Source: Lachnospiraceae bacterium
Lineage (GTDB): Bacteria > Bacillota > Clostridia > Lachnospirales > Lachnospiraceae
NCBI GenBank assembly: GCA_017634975.1
Contig: JAGBMJ010000009.1
Location: 1-33,347 of the forward strand
Direction: 5' to 3'
Length of the DNA stretch: 33,347 nucleotides
Shown: positions 26,633-33,347 of the stretch, piece after piece
How positions within the stretch are numbered: the first letter of the stretch is position 1
How the letters are laid out: the number at the start of each line of letters is the position of its first letter
The notes under the pieces: model-generated
Told to the model about the DNA's origin: nothing
Seen by the model: only the letters and a program-made list of their open reading frames with translations
Database searches by the model: none
Position numbers and translations under genes: made by a program

Positions 26633-27581
26633 TTATACTTTCTTCTCCATCTCTTCCACGATATGCTTTATACAGCCGTCTTCAAAAGGTGAATCAAGTC
26701 CTGCTGCCTTAAGCTCCGGAATATAAAAATCACTGACGGATAGTTTGCAGAACTTGAGATAACGTTCCCAGGCATCCTTATAGTCCCTGTCCATGGCAAT
26801 CTTAAACTGCATTGCACATACACTGGCAAGAACGTAATCTATATAATAGAATGGCGCGTAAAAGATATGCCCCTGTTTCTGCCACCAGCCACCGGCCGAG
26901 AAAAACGGATCGTTGTCATAATCCAGCAGCGGGCGGTACTGCATCTCGAGCTTCTTCCACACATCCTTGCGTTCTTTCGGCGTAAGATCCGGCTCTGAAT
27001 AGACGATATGCTGGAACTCATCTACCATACAGCCGTATGGCAGAAACTGTGCCGAATCCTCCAGATGCATAGTCAGATAATCCTCTTTACGATTTCCGAA
27101 AAACTTATCCATCCAACGGTAAGTAAAGTATTCCATACTCATGGAATGAATCTCTGCCGTTTCCATAGTCAGATCATTATGCTCCAAGAGCTCCTCATTT
27201 CTGGTAATATATCCCTGAAAAGCGTGTCCGCATTCATGCGTGATAACATCTACGTCCGAGCTGGTGCCGTTGAAGTTTGCAAAAATGAACGGTGCCCTGT
27301 AATCCTGAAAAAATGTCATAAACCCGCCAGCCCGTTTATTCTTACGTCCCAGTACATCAAAGAGCTCATTTTCCTGCATAAAATCAAAGAATTCCACCGT
27401 TTCCGGAGAGATCTCCCGGTACATCTCCTGCCCCTTCTTCAGTATCTCTTCCGGAGTGCCGACCGGTGAAGGATTACCCTGCGGAAAATAAACATCATTA
27501 TCATAATACTTAAGTGCCCCAAAGCTGCTTTAAAAGTTCCTCTTTGTCCGGTCTTTCATATTTCATATCTGAAAATTTCAT
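26633..27581 (-). pseudogene. M3 family oligoendopeptidase, internally deleted
   Basis: Two pieces of one gene remain. At 27581 a good ribosome site (AGGAG, about 9 nt) precedes MKFSDMKYERPDKEELLKQL, the expected N-terminus of M3 oligoendopeptidases, but the frame meets a stop two codons after LWG. The other piece resumes one base out of frame with ALKYYDNDVYFPQGNP and runs to the end (the 263-residue frame from 27424), with the zinc motif in THECGHAFQGY and a complete C-terminal helical domain. The family is about 560 residues, so roughly 250 internal residues are lost and the active-site half is cut from its start. It is probably inactive. Confidence 0.85.
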
Positions 27582-27663
27582 TATCGTACTTCTCCTGTCA
27601 TTCGTGAAACATGATTATGTAAACACTGTATATTGTGGTTATAATTTGTAAATATCATTATTT

Positions 27664-27713
27664 TGTTGATAATATCCGTGGAACAGTCAGGTTATCAACA
27701 CTACTTATCCACA
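27664..27713. promoter_or_regulatory. DnaA-box cluster in AT-rich intergenic DNA
   Basis: A perfect DnaA box TTATCCACA lies at 27705-27713. Two one-mismatch boxes TTATCAACA lie at 27692-27700 (same strand) and 27664-27672 (reverse strand). A half parS-like CGTGAAACA lies at 27603-27611. The surrounding 27582-27750 is strongly AT-rich and has no gene. It could help replication start or bind DnaA as a regulator; the position is 2.4 kb from the iterons. Confidence 0.6.
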
Positions 27714-27751
27714 TTTCGTAAACATATTGTTGAAGAAACATATACTCTTCA

Positions 27752-27803
27752 ACTCCCCCTCATCCGCCCTTCGGGCACCTTCCCCCCGCAAGCTGGGGAA
27801 GGC
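27752..27803. repeat. Short interspersed GC-rich hairpin repeat
   Basis: A block with CCCTCATCCGCCCTTCGGG, then CACCTTCCCCC and GGGGAAGGC arms, forms two small stems. I know this type as a dispersed intergenic repeat in Lachnospiraceae and Ruminococcaceae. It lies 10 bp beyond the stop of the leftward FRG gene and may terminate it. Confidence 0.75.
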
Positions 27804-27813
27804 AATGGGACAA

Positions 27814-28617
27814 TCATTTCACATAGTAATGTCGCGCGATCCATTTGGACAGTCCGGCCAGACCGGGATATACGATACGCTCACTCATATTGAGCTGATC
27901 GAGCATATCACGCACCCGCCAGCGAAGATTTTTCTCAATAATATATTTTACGGTATGCTCCGTCTTGCTGGCCAGGAATCCTTCAATGTCCGTGATCTGC
28001 ATCGGAACAACCGAAAAGAATGAATACTGATTAACGATGCGCTGATTAATGGAAGGTGGCTCAATAACTACCATCGATCTGTCCCCCATATCATAATCGT
28101 ACTGCGCCAGACTGTTCCGAGTAATCTCTGCCAGCATATCCACGGAAAAGATCGTCGCCTGCCGGCAGCCGATGATCTGCTGGTACGGCACCGGAAGCAG
28201 AGATACCAGTTCCGCCATATCGATACGCCATACCATACAGTCATGCTGATCCATCTGTTCCAGATCATCTTCCGTCATCGCAAAATGAAGACCAACTAGA
28301 GCCGAATGCGTCCAATCCAACAACCTGGTCGGCAGACCGTTATGCTGTCCTTCGATCATCTGTCTCCATACCGACTGCTCGATCGTCGGATCACCGATCA
28401 CGGCATACTTTGCAAAATTCTCCAGGATCGCCGGTTCCAGCTGTGCCTGCAGATCCTTACAATTACGCGCCAACGAAGTGTGCATTTTGTATGATGAATT
28501 AGGCATACCGCGATAGATATAGGAACTGCGGTTTCTGTGAAGATCCGCACGATAATCCTGCTCCGTGAGCAGCGGTAACAATTCATCCAGGGTTGTGATA
28601 CGTATTTCCTTGATCAT
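27814..28617 (-). CDS. FRG domain-containing protein
   Basis: 267 residues. The signature YIYRGM (F/Y-R-G), the acidic-helical segment ILENFAKYAV, and the strongly conserved QHNGLPTRLLDWTHSALVGL match the FRG domain, a widespread bacterial domain of uncertain activity often found in accessory and defence-like regions. Soluble, no signal peptide. It is a single-domain protein. No toxin, antitoxin or phage gene is next to it, so a defence role is only a possibility. Followed by a dispersed repeat and the DnaA-box region. Confidence 0.85.
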   Translation of the reverse strand: MIKEIRITTLDELLPLLTEQDYRADLHRNRSSYIYRGMPNSSYKMHTSLARNCKDLQAQLEPAILENFAKYAVIGDPTIEQSVWRQMIEGQHNGLPTRLLDWTHSALVGLHFAMTEDDLEQMDQHDCMVWRIDMAELVSLLPVPYQQIIGCRQATIFSVDMLAEITRNSLAQYDYDMGDRSMVVIEPPSINQRIVNQYSFFSVVPMQITDIEGFLASKTEHTVKYIIEKNLRWRVRDMLDQLNMSERIVYPGLAGLSKWIARHYYVK

Positions 28618-28691
28618 ATAGTGCTATCCTCCGATTATTCTTTCTGAGTCCTGAAGCCTTTTCATACCCTTCGATCAGATCCTAAATTCTA

Positions 28692-29651
28692 TTATATTAA
28701 CTGTAACGACCTGAGAATATAGAGCCAGAAGGTTAATGAGAAGGAACATCCGAACGTAGTCAGCATGATCACGCTGCTGCTCAGGGTTCCTTCGTGCCCC
28801 ATACTCTTTGCCATAATATAACAGCTTACCGTTGTCGCCGAACCAAGCATCACAAGTATCGCAACGATCTGTTCTCCGGCAAATCCCAGCGTAACTGCCA
28901 AAGGAAGAAAAACAGCAGCCAGCACAAAGAGCTTTATGAACGATGCGATCAATGCCGGTTTAAGTTCTTTTAACGCCTTTTGAAACTCAAAAGCAGCACC
29001 CATGGACATCAGGCCCAGGGGAGTGGCCAGTGCCGCGATATTGGAAACGATCGTCTGAACCACCTTCGGCTGCGGAATGCGAAGCACAGACCACAACATT
29101 CCGATGGCAATCCCAAGAATGATCGGGTTGGTAAAGATCCCGTGGATCGTAGACCGGATCCTTTTCTTTCCGTTCTCTTTATTCTCTTCATTCTCTGCGG
29201 TCAGCATCAGAACGATCACGGCAAAAATATTATACAGCGGAACACTGCCGAGTATCATCAGCGGTCCCATACCGGATGCACTCTCACCATAGATATTATG
29301 GATAAAAGCGATCCCGAGAAGTGCTGCACTGCTGCGGTAAGAACTCTGAATAAACTCGCCCCGTTTCGCTCTGTCTTTTACGATCCATTTTGATAACAGC
29401 GCTATGACAGCAATGCTGATCGAGGTGGCAGCAAAACAGAACAGCACGAATTTTCCATTCCAGGTTTTTGCAAAATCCTGATCCGCCAGATCCTTAAAGA
29501 CCAATACCGGAAGTGCTGCCTTAAACACAAACTTATTCATCCAGGCGGCTGCCTTTTCATCGATCAGTCCGATCTTCCGGAAAAGATAACCCAATACCAT
29601 CAACGTAAAGATCGGTACGGTTGCATTTAAACTAAAAATCAGATTATCCAT
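28692..29651 (-). CDS. AEC (auxin efflux carrier) family transporter
   Basis: 319 residues from the ATG at 29651; the 21-codon extension overlaps the ATPase gene out of frame and is rejected. About ten membrane helices in two five-helix halves, starting FSLNATVPIFTLMVLGYLFRKIGLI, with the family pattern of small-residue-rich crossing helices (ATPLGLMSMGAAFEF, ILVMLGSATTVSCYIMAK). Members move organic acids or other small anions (for example malate) across the membrane. The ribosome site is weak, and the gene follows the ATPase gene by 40 bp. Confidence 0.88.
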   Translation of the reverse strand: MDNLIFSLNATVPIFTLMVLGYLFRKIGLIDEKAAAWMNKFVFKAALPVLVFKDLADQDFAKTWNGKFVLFCFAATSISIAVIALLSKWIVKDRAKRGEFIQSSYRSSAALLGIAFIHNIYGESASGMGPLMILGSVPLYNIFAVIVLMLTAENEENKENGKKRIRSTIHGIFTNPIILGIAIGMLWSVLRIPQPKVVQTIVSNIAALATPLGLMSMGAAFEFQKALKELKPALIASFIKLFVLAAVFLPLAVTLGFAGEQIVAILVMLGSATTVSCYIMAKSMGHEGTLSSSVIMLTTFGCSFSLTFWLYILRSLQLI

Positions 29652-29691
29652 CTTACTTTTACAAATCCTTATCTGTTTTCTGCAGGAACAA

Positions 29692-31119
29692 CTATCCCTC
29701 AAACAGATCATCAAGAGTTATTACATCAGATATATATGATAGGTAAGTTGTTCCTGACAATCCCTTTGCTGAAATCATTATAATTTTCAATGCCTGAGCT
29801 GTTCTGGTTTTCTTCTTGAAAATATCCCTTTTTCTAATTAACTGCTGTTCATAAGAGGCATCTACCTCAAATGGTTTGTTCGTATATTTGATCTCACACA
29901 GGTTTGTGATTTTGTCAGCTCTTTCGATCACCATATCTATCTGGGCACGCTCATTTTTATCATCCTCCGAATTATACCAGGGATAACACTCCGTTTTAAC
30001 ACCTCTGATTCCTAAAGCTGATTTAATACTGTACGTGTTTTTGAAGCATAATATCTCAAACGCCTGTCCCCTCCAGTTTTCATATCTTCCTGTATCACTT
30101 ACCAAATCTTCATAACTGTCAATCTTTTTTTCTTTTGACAAACAATGATAATGGAACAACAAAAAAGGATCCATAAGCTGAACATATAAAGGATTATACT
30201 CTTCATACTTTTTCTTGTATTCAATTATATATCCACAATCCACAAGATCCTGTATTGCTCTCCCGTATGTACCATTTGAAGCACCTATTTTCTCCTGTAA
30301 TACGGCTTTCTTAATCCCGTACTTTGCTGATGCCAGCATTGATAAGATTTGTCCATATACAGGTGATTCACTTAGCGTGGCCTCCAGTAGCCTTTTCGTT
30401 TCATCCCTGTAAAGTGCATCTTTATCAAACAGCAGCCTGTTTATGTTCTGAGCAAGGCTATGAGATGTATTCATCAGATCAAAGAAGAACGGAAGACCGC
30501 CAAATATCATCTGACATTCAGCAATCTGTTCTCTTGGCCAATCAAATTCCCTGTCCTTAAAGAATGATTCTGTTTCCGTAAGAGTAAACGGTTCTATACA
30601 GATCTTTTTTGTAACTCTTTGATACATATTACCAGTATTTTTTATTACATTCTTTATGATCCACGAAGTTGCAGAACCGCAAATGATAAAAAGCAGATCT
30701 CCATTAAGAGTTCCTCTACGATTCCAAAAATCCTCAAATGCAACCAGGAAATCCGACCTTTTCGTTGCAAACCACGGAAACTCATCAAGAAATACGATTT
30801 TTTTTCCATTTGGTGAACGACGTACCGAATCCAAAGATAATATTTTATCCATTCTTGAAAATGCTTCAAACCAGTCTTTGGGTGTACTTCTTATATCATC
30901 ACCGTACTCAATCAACCTTTGTCCAAAGGATTTAAGCTGTTGCCTCGCTGTCCCCTTTTCCAACCCCACAGCTCTGAAAGCAAACTCCCTGAATGTCTGC
31001 TCTACCAAAAACGTCTTTCCTACTCTTCGCCTTCCGTAGACACAGATAAGTTCGGATTTCTTTGATCTTTCGCTATTTTCAAGCTCTTTTTTTTCTTCTT
31101 TTCTGCTAATGATCTTCAT
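29692..31119 (-). CDS. AAA ATPase with DUF234 (archaeal-type ATPase_2)
   Basis: 475 residues. Walker A YGRRRVGKT (K35, T36), Walker B IVFLDEFPW, sensor region in FIICGSATSWI, and a winged-helix segment (LQEKIGASNGTYGRAIQDLVDCGYI) in the middle. The C-terminal DUF234 region has the PD-(D/E)xK-like pattern RAQIDMVIERAD...CEIKYT, which may be a nuclease-like or binding fold. These proteins are common in Firmicutes and archaea; the role is unknown, with defence or maintenance suggested by the fold. It has its own strong promoter (31163-31191) and ribosome site AGAGGAT. Confidence 0.9.
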   Translation of the reverse strand: MKIISRKEEKKELENSERSKKSELICVYGRRRVGKTFLVEQTFREFAFRAVGLEKGTARQQLKSFGQRLIEYGDDIRSTPKDWFEAFSRMDKILSLDSVRRSPNGKKIVFLDEFPWFATKRSDFLVAFEDFWNRRGTLNGDLLFIICGSATSWIIKNVIKNTGNMYQRVTKKICIEPFTLTETESFFKDREFDWPREQIAECQMIFGGLPFFFDLMNTSHSLAQNINRLLFDKDALYRDETKRLLEATLSESPVYGQILSMLASAKYGIKKAVLQEKIGASNGTYGRAIQDLVDCGYIIEYKKKYEEYNPLYVQLMDPFLLFHYHCLSKEKKIDSYEDLVSDTGRYENWRGQAFEILCFKNTYSIKSALGIRGVKTECYPWYNSEDDKNERAQIDMVIERADKITNLCEIKYTNKPFEVDASYEQQLIRKRDIFKKKTRTAQALKIIMISAKGLSGTTYLSYISDVITLDDLFEG

Positions 31120-31162
31120 AATAATCCTCTTCTGTTAAAAGTTGGTGAAGTTTATTGATTTA

Positions 31163-31245
31163 ATCATATCATTTTCCCCATTTATAAACAAGTATATGTT
31201 TTATATTTGGGAATTTTTATCGTAAATATATAAATTATCCCAAAT
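31163..31245 (-). promoter_or_regulatory. Promoter of the ATPase gene with upstream inverted repeat
   Basis: On the minus strand -35 TTGTTT (31186-31191), 17-bp spacer, -10 TATGAT (31163-31168), about 37 nt of leader before the ATG at 31119. An 8-bp inverted repeat ATTTGGGA/TCCCAAAT (31205-31212 and 31238-31245) lies just upstream and could be an operator. Confidence 0.65.
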
Positions 31246-31271
31246 AGTTATTTTCACTTACCGGATATTTG

Positions 31272-31399
31272 AACTGTTTCACGTACTTTTTATGTGAAAC
31301 AGTTTTATGTTATCCCTATATTTAGGTTGGATGTTTCACGTGGAACAATATTTTGTATTTTTTAATGTGAAACGTCTTAACCTGTTCTGTGAAACATTA
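31272..31399. promoter_or_regulatory. parS-centred element, copy 1
   Basis: Holds a 16-bp parS-like site TGTTTCACGTGGAACA (31332-31347; one base off the palindrome TGTTTCACGTGAAACA recognised by Spo0J/ParB). Half-sites flank it: a perfect 11-bp inverted pair (31272-31282 with 31294-31304), GTGAAAC near 31367 and GTGAAACA near 31389. The whole block has the same spacing as the block at 32512-32639 and shares an identical 33-nt segment (31293-31325). Probable centromere site of this replicon. Confidence 0.8.
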
Positions 31400-31417
31400 C
31401 GGTTGTCTGGTATCGTT

Positions 31418-31897
31418 TTAATAATGATAATCCATAACGGCACCAACATAAAATACAGATCCATCCTCTATATATCTCATGAATTCATCCATGGTATCCA
31501 TACCTGTTTCCATGCTCAGGACCCAAAATCCATATTCATCTTCGTAATCTTTTTTCAGATTTCGAAACATATTATTTAAATCACTTGTACAAAACTGTTC
31601 CAGTGTAGCATCTTTAAGTTTCTCTATATCTTTCATAAAATCCGAATAACGTTTCTGAAAATATGCCATTTTATTGATAACTGTTACTCTATCACCATCG
31701 ATTTGAAAAACATCTTTATAAATCTTCTTAAACAACTCAATGCTTTCGATTCTTTCTTCATCTGGCGTGCAAACTACATAATCTATCGGATCAACCAATA
31801 TTCCATATTCACTGTCATAACCCAATTCATAATTTTCTTTACAGTAATCTTTCGGATCGATCGGCTTTCTGCTGATCTGAAATATTCTGCTATGCAT
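31418..31897 (-). CDS. Hypothetical protein, first cassette gene between parS elements
   Basis: 159 residues, acidic and soluble, no signal peptide. It has alternating strands (GILVDPIDYVVCTPDEERIE) and helices (SIELFKKIYKDVF, AYFQKRYSDFMKDIEKLKD), with no known catalytic motif; I do not recognise the family. Good ribosome site AAAGGA, 9-10 nt upstream. It starts 5 bp after the stop of the membrane protein gene, so both form one leftward unit enclosed by two parS-like blocks. Confidence 0.65.
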   Translation of the reverse strand: MHSRIFQISRKPIDPKDYCKENYELGYDSEYGILVDPIDYVVCTPDEERIESIELFKKIYKDVFQIDGDRVTVINKMAYFQKRYSDFMKDIEKLKDATLEQFCTSDLNNMFRNLKKDYEDEYGFWVLSMETGMDTMDEFMRYIEDGSVFYVGAVMDYHY

Positions 31898-31902
31898 AAT
31901 CG

Positions 31903-32451
31903 CTATTCCTTTCTCTCCGTATTTTTACATCGGTAATATCCTCGATAAAAATGACTCCCCGCCGGTTTGATCAGAATAAGGGGTGAATTGATTATGTCCG
32001 ATCCGGCAATAAACGCATTCAGCCAGGCAATATAACATAGATACTCTTTTACAGTTCCGGTGCTGAACAGTCCGGCGATTCCGGTGCATCCTGTCAGCAC
32101 CAATAACGGCAGGGTCATAAACAACCAGTATCTTGGTTTTGACAATTCAAAATCCGGAGTCATCCACAGATAAATGCCACCCCAGTAATTCAGATAAATA
32201 TCTCCTTTCCGGAAAACCGTTAAAACATGCAAGGACTCGTGGATCACATAAACAAACGGAAAGAGCAAAATCTTAATCCAAAGATTACCCGCCCGGAATC
32301 CTCTGGTGATCGTTGCCAAAACAAAAAGCAGGATCATCAATCCGTATGCGAAATACATATAATTCTTTCGAAACCATTCATTCCTGATAAATGGTTTGTA
32401 TTCATTATGATCGATATTTAATTTTGGAAGTGGTTTGTTCCAATAGATCAC
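31903..32451 (-). CDS. DUF3267-like membrane metalloprotease-type protein
   Basis: 182 residues; the start is GTG at 32451 with a weak AGGA 12 nt upstream. Four or so membrane helices, with the zinc-type motif HESLH in LFPFVYVIHESLHVLTV and a late acidic motif (NAFIAGSDIINSPLIL), as in DUF3267/site-2-protease-like proteins where a second Asp completes the metal site. It might cleave or bind membrane peptides; function not known. First gene of the two-gene cassette between parS-like elements. Confidence 0.78.
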   Translation of the reverse strand: MIYWNKPLPKLNIDHNEYKPFIRNEWFRKNYMYFAYGLMILLFVLATITRGFRAGNLWIKILLFPFVYVIHESLHVLTVFRKGDIYLNYWGGIYLWMTPDFELSKPRYWLFMTLPLLVLTGCTGIAGLFSTGTVKEYLCYIAWLNAFIAGSDIINSPLILIKPAGSHFYRGYYRCKNTERKE

Positions 32452-32511
32452 TTTATATTTTTCCTATAATTGTTTTAACGATACTTCATCAATGATACTT
32501 TCTAATGAGTT

Positions 32512-32639
32512 ATGTTTCACACTTTCTATTTGTGAAACAGTTTTATGTTATCCCTATATTTAGACACTATGTTTCACGTGAAACATTATTTGGTATTTCA
32601 TTATGTGAAACAGTAATTTCTTTCTTCTGTGAAACATTT
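32512..32639. promoter_or_regulatory. parS-centred element, copy 2
   Basis: A perfect 16-bp palindrome TGTTTCACGTGAAACA (32570-32585) with flanking half-sites TGTTTCAC (32513-32520), GTGAAACA near 32532, GTGAAACA near 32605 and GTGAAACA near 32629, in the same order and spacing as the copy at 31272-31399. Matches the Spo0J/ParB consensus exactly. The two copies are 1.24 kb apart. Confidence 0.85.
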
Positions 32640-32647
32640 GATTAGAC

Positions 32648-32790
32648 AAATTCATGTTTGTCGAGCCGGCGAGCCACGGGGACGGTTCTTGTGGCTAAAG
32701 ATCTTCGATCTTGTTGCCACAAGAACCGTCCCCATGGCTCACCGATAAACATGAATTTATGAGGACAAAAGAACCGTCCCCTTGTCCTCA
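32648..32790. repeat. Long hairpin plus second short hairpin of the interspersed-repeat type
   Basis: Bases 32648-32759 form a long imperfect hairpin (outer arms AAATTCATGTTT/AAACATGAATTT, inner arms with GCCACGGGGACGGTTCTTGT). A second perfect 9-bp hairpin TGAGGACAA/TTGTCCTCA (32760-32790), enclosing AGAACCGTCCCC, ends 1 bp before the VOC stop codon. A terminator for the VOC gene, or a miniature element related to the repeat family. Confidence 0.8.
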
Positions 32791-32791
32791 G

Positions 32792-33175
32792 TTATATCGT
32801 TATCTCAATAATGTTTCCTTCGATTGCTCTGATGCAACTCTCGTAATATCCATCCCCGGTAGTTCTCGGTCCACTGATTACTTCGTATCCGTCTTGCGAA
32901 AGTGTTTCCGTTATCTCATCCACTTTTTCTTTGCTTCCCACAGAGAAGGCAATATGAATATATCCGGTTTGATCCGGATGCTTTACAACCTCTTTCAGAT
33001 TTGGCTTTTTCATCAGTTCCAACCTGGAGCCATCGTCGAAACTGATAAAATAGGACCGGAAATCTGTCTTCGAATTATGATATTCACTATTTGATTTTCC
33101 GCCAAAATAACGTACAAAAAAATCCTTTGCCTCTTCCAGATCAGTTACATACATAGCGATATGTTCTATTTTCAT
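32792..33175 (-). CDS. VOC (glyoxalase/bleomycin-resistance) family protein
   Basis: 127 residues, a complete two-module vicinal-oxygen-chelate fold: N-terminal [22 protein letters not shown] with the first metal ligand His, [10 protein letters not shown], then the second module [18 protein letters not shown] and the C-terminal EGNIIEITI with the Glu ligand. Probably a metal-dependent small-molecule lyase, isomerase or resistance protein; substrate unknown. Ribosome site GGAGAAAGA close to the ATG. The stop lies directly at the repeat hairpin. Confidence 0.9.
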   Translation of the reverse strand: MKIEHIAMYVTDLEEAKDFFVRYFGGKSNSEYHNSKTDFRSYFISFDDGSRLELMKKPNLKEVVKHPDQTGYIHIAFSVGSKEKVDEITETLSQDGYEVISGPRTTGDGYYESCIRAIEGNIIEITI

Positions 33176-33227
33176 TCTTTCTCCGTATATATATGAATGT
33201 ATTCACACTAGTACATCGAACAATTAA

Positions 33228-33347
33228 TAACTGGCCAAATCCGCCGTGCGATAGTCTGTAGGCAATGAAGAGGAAGGAGTCGTAGCGGGCTACGGCGACT
33301 GACGATGAAGCAGCATACGGGCTATCGAACAAGGATATGGCTAGTTA
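33228..33347. ncRNA. 120-nt strongly structured element at the window end, candidate ncRNA
   Basis: Three nested stems: 33228-33242 with 33333-33347 (14 of 15 pairs, one G-T), 33249-33260 with 33316-33327 (12 pairs, two G-T), and an inner hairpin near 33278-33300. Between stems lie purine-rich loops containing AATGAAG (33264-33270) and GATGAAG (33304-33310). No frame runs through it on either strand that looks like protein. It closes at the last base, so it may go on beyond the window. Strand and family unknown; a HEARO/omega-RNA-like element is one possibility, not shown. Confidence 0.55.

Noticed and set aside
29652-29714. 21-codon extension of the AEC transporter
   Set aside because: Overlaps the end of the ATPase gene in another frame, Cys/Arg-rich and unlike the family.
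33228-33347. Integron attC site or tRNA
   Set aside because: Ends do not match attC core sites, and the fold is not a cloverleaf with CCA-type acceptor or anticodon arm.

Overview
The window reads as a piece of a secondary replicon (plasmid or chromid) from an anaerobic Firmicute, most likely Lachnospiraceae and possibly close to Butyrivibrio; the genus is not settled. The main supports are AGGAGG-type ribosome sites, a LytTR/DUF3021/ABC cluster, a 2-hydroxyacyl-CoA-dehydratase-like protein, an M3 oligoendopeptidase relic, and interspersed short repeats of a kind I associate with Lachnospiraceae. A Rep_3-type replication initiator sits beside a long array of about 31-bp iteron-like repeats. 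Two parS-like sites and a small DnaA-box cluster lie within 8 kb, so about 23.3-32.6 kb looks like the replication/partition region. No ParA or ParB gene is in view. I see no rRNA, tRNA, CRISPR array or intact insertion sequence.

Layout. 0-4.3 kb: a leftward operon (LytTR regulator, DUF3021 membrane protein, ABC ATPase, ABC-2 permease, two-domain flavoprotein) with a candidate LytTR operator before the ATPase gene. 4.5-9.8 kb: a GT32-like glycosyltransferase, convergent with a 1000-residue LacZ, which is divergent from an AraC-type regulator; the two sigma-A-like promoters overlap on one palindrome. 9.9-16.4 kb: accessory genes cut up by the interspersed repeat: peptide deformylase-like protein, serine hydrolase, MerR/GyrI-like regulator, creatininase-family protein fused by read-through to an HNH gene, a 45-residue peptide gene, two nucleotidyltransferases and a GNAT acetyltransferase. 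16.5-19.5 kb: five close-packed genes of no family I recognise, made of a duplicated pair (zinc-ribbon membrane protein plus small membrane protein) and a soluble protein; this is the best candidate here for an undescribed system. 19.7-23.1 kb: HAD phosphatase, XRE-AbrB regulator, acyltransferase-3, an orphan TrpF and a lipoprotein.

23.3-25.3 kb holds the Rep gene and iterons. 25.4-32.5 kb holds a CoA-dehydratase-like protein, a deleted M3 peptidase, a DnaA-box cluster, an FRG protein, an AEC transporter, an AAA/DUF234 ATPase and a two-gene cassette (unknown protein plus HESLH membrane protein) flanked on both sides by near-copies of a parS-centred element. The right end has a VOC protein and a 120-nt strongly structured element that closes exactly at the last base.

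Most genes run leftward. A 30-35-bp hairpin repeat of the type ACCACG-loop-CGTGGT recurs at least nine times between genes from 5.6 to 22.1 kb, with a related version at 32.7 kb. It often sits at operon ends, where it resembles a bidirectional terminator, and in several places it has altered reading-frame ends. All calls were made by eye from sequence and family knowledge; no database search was run.
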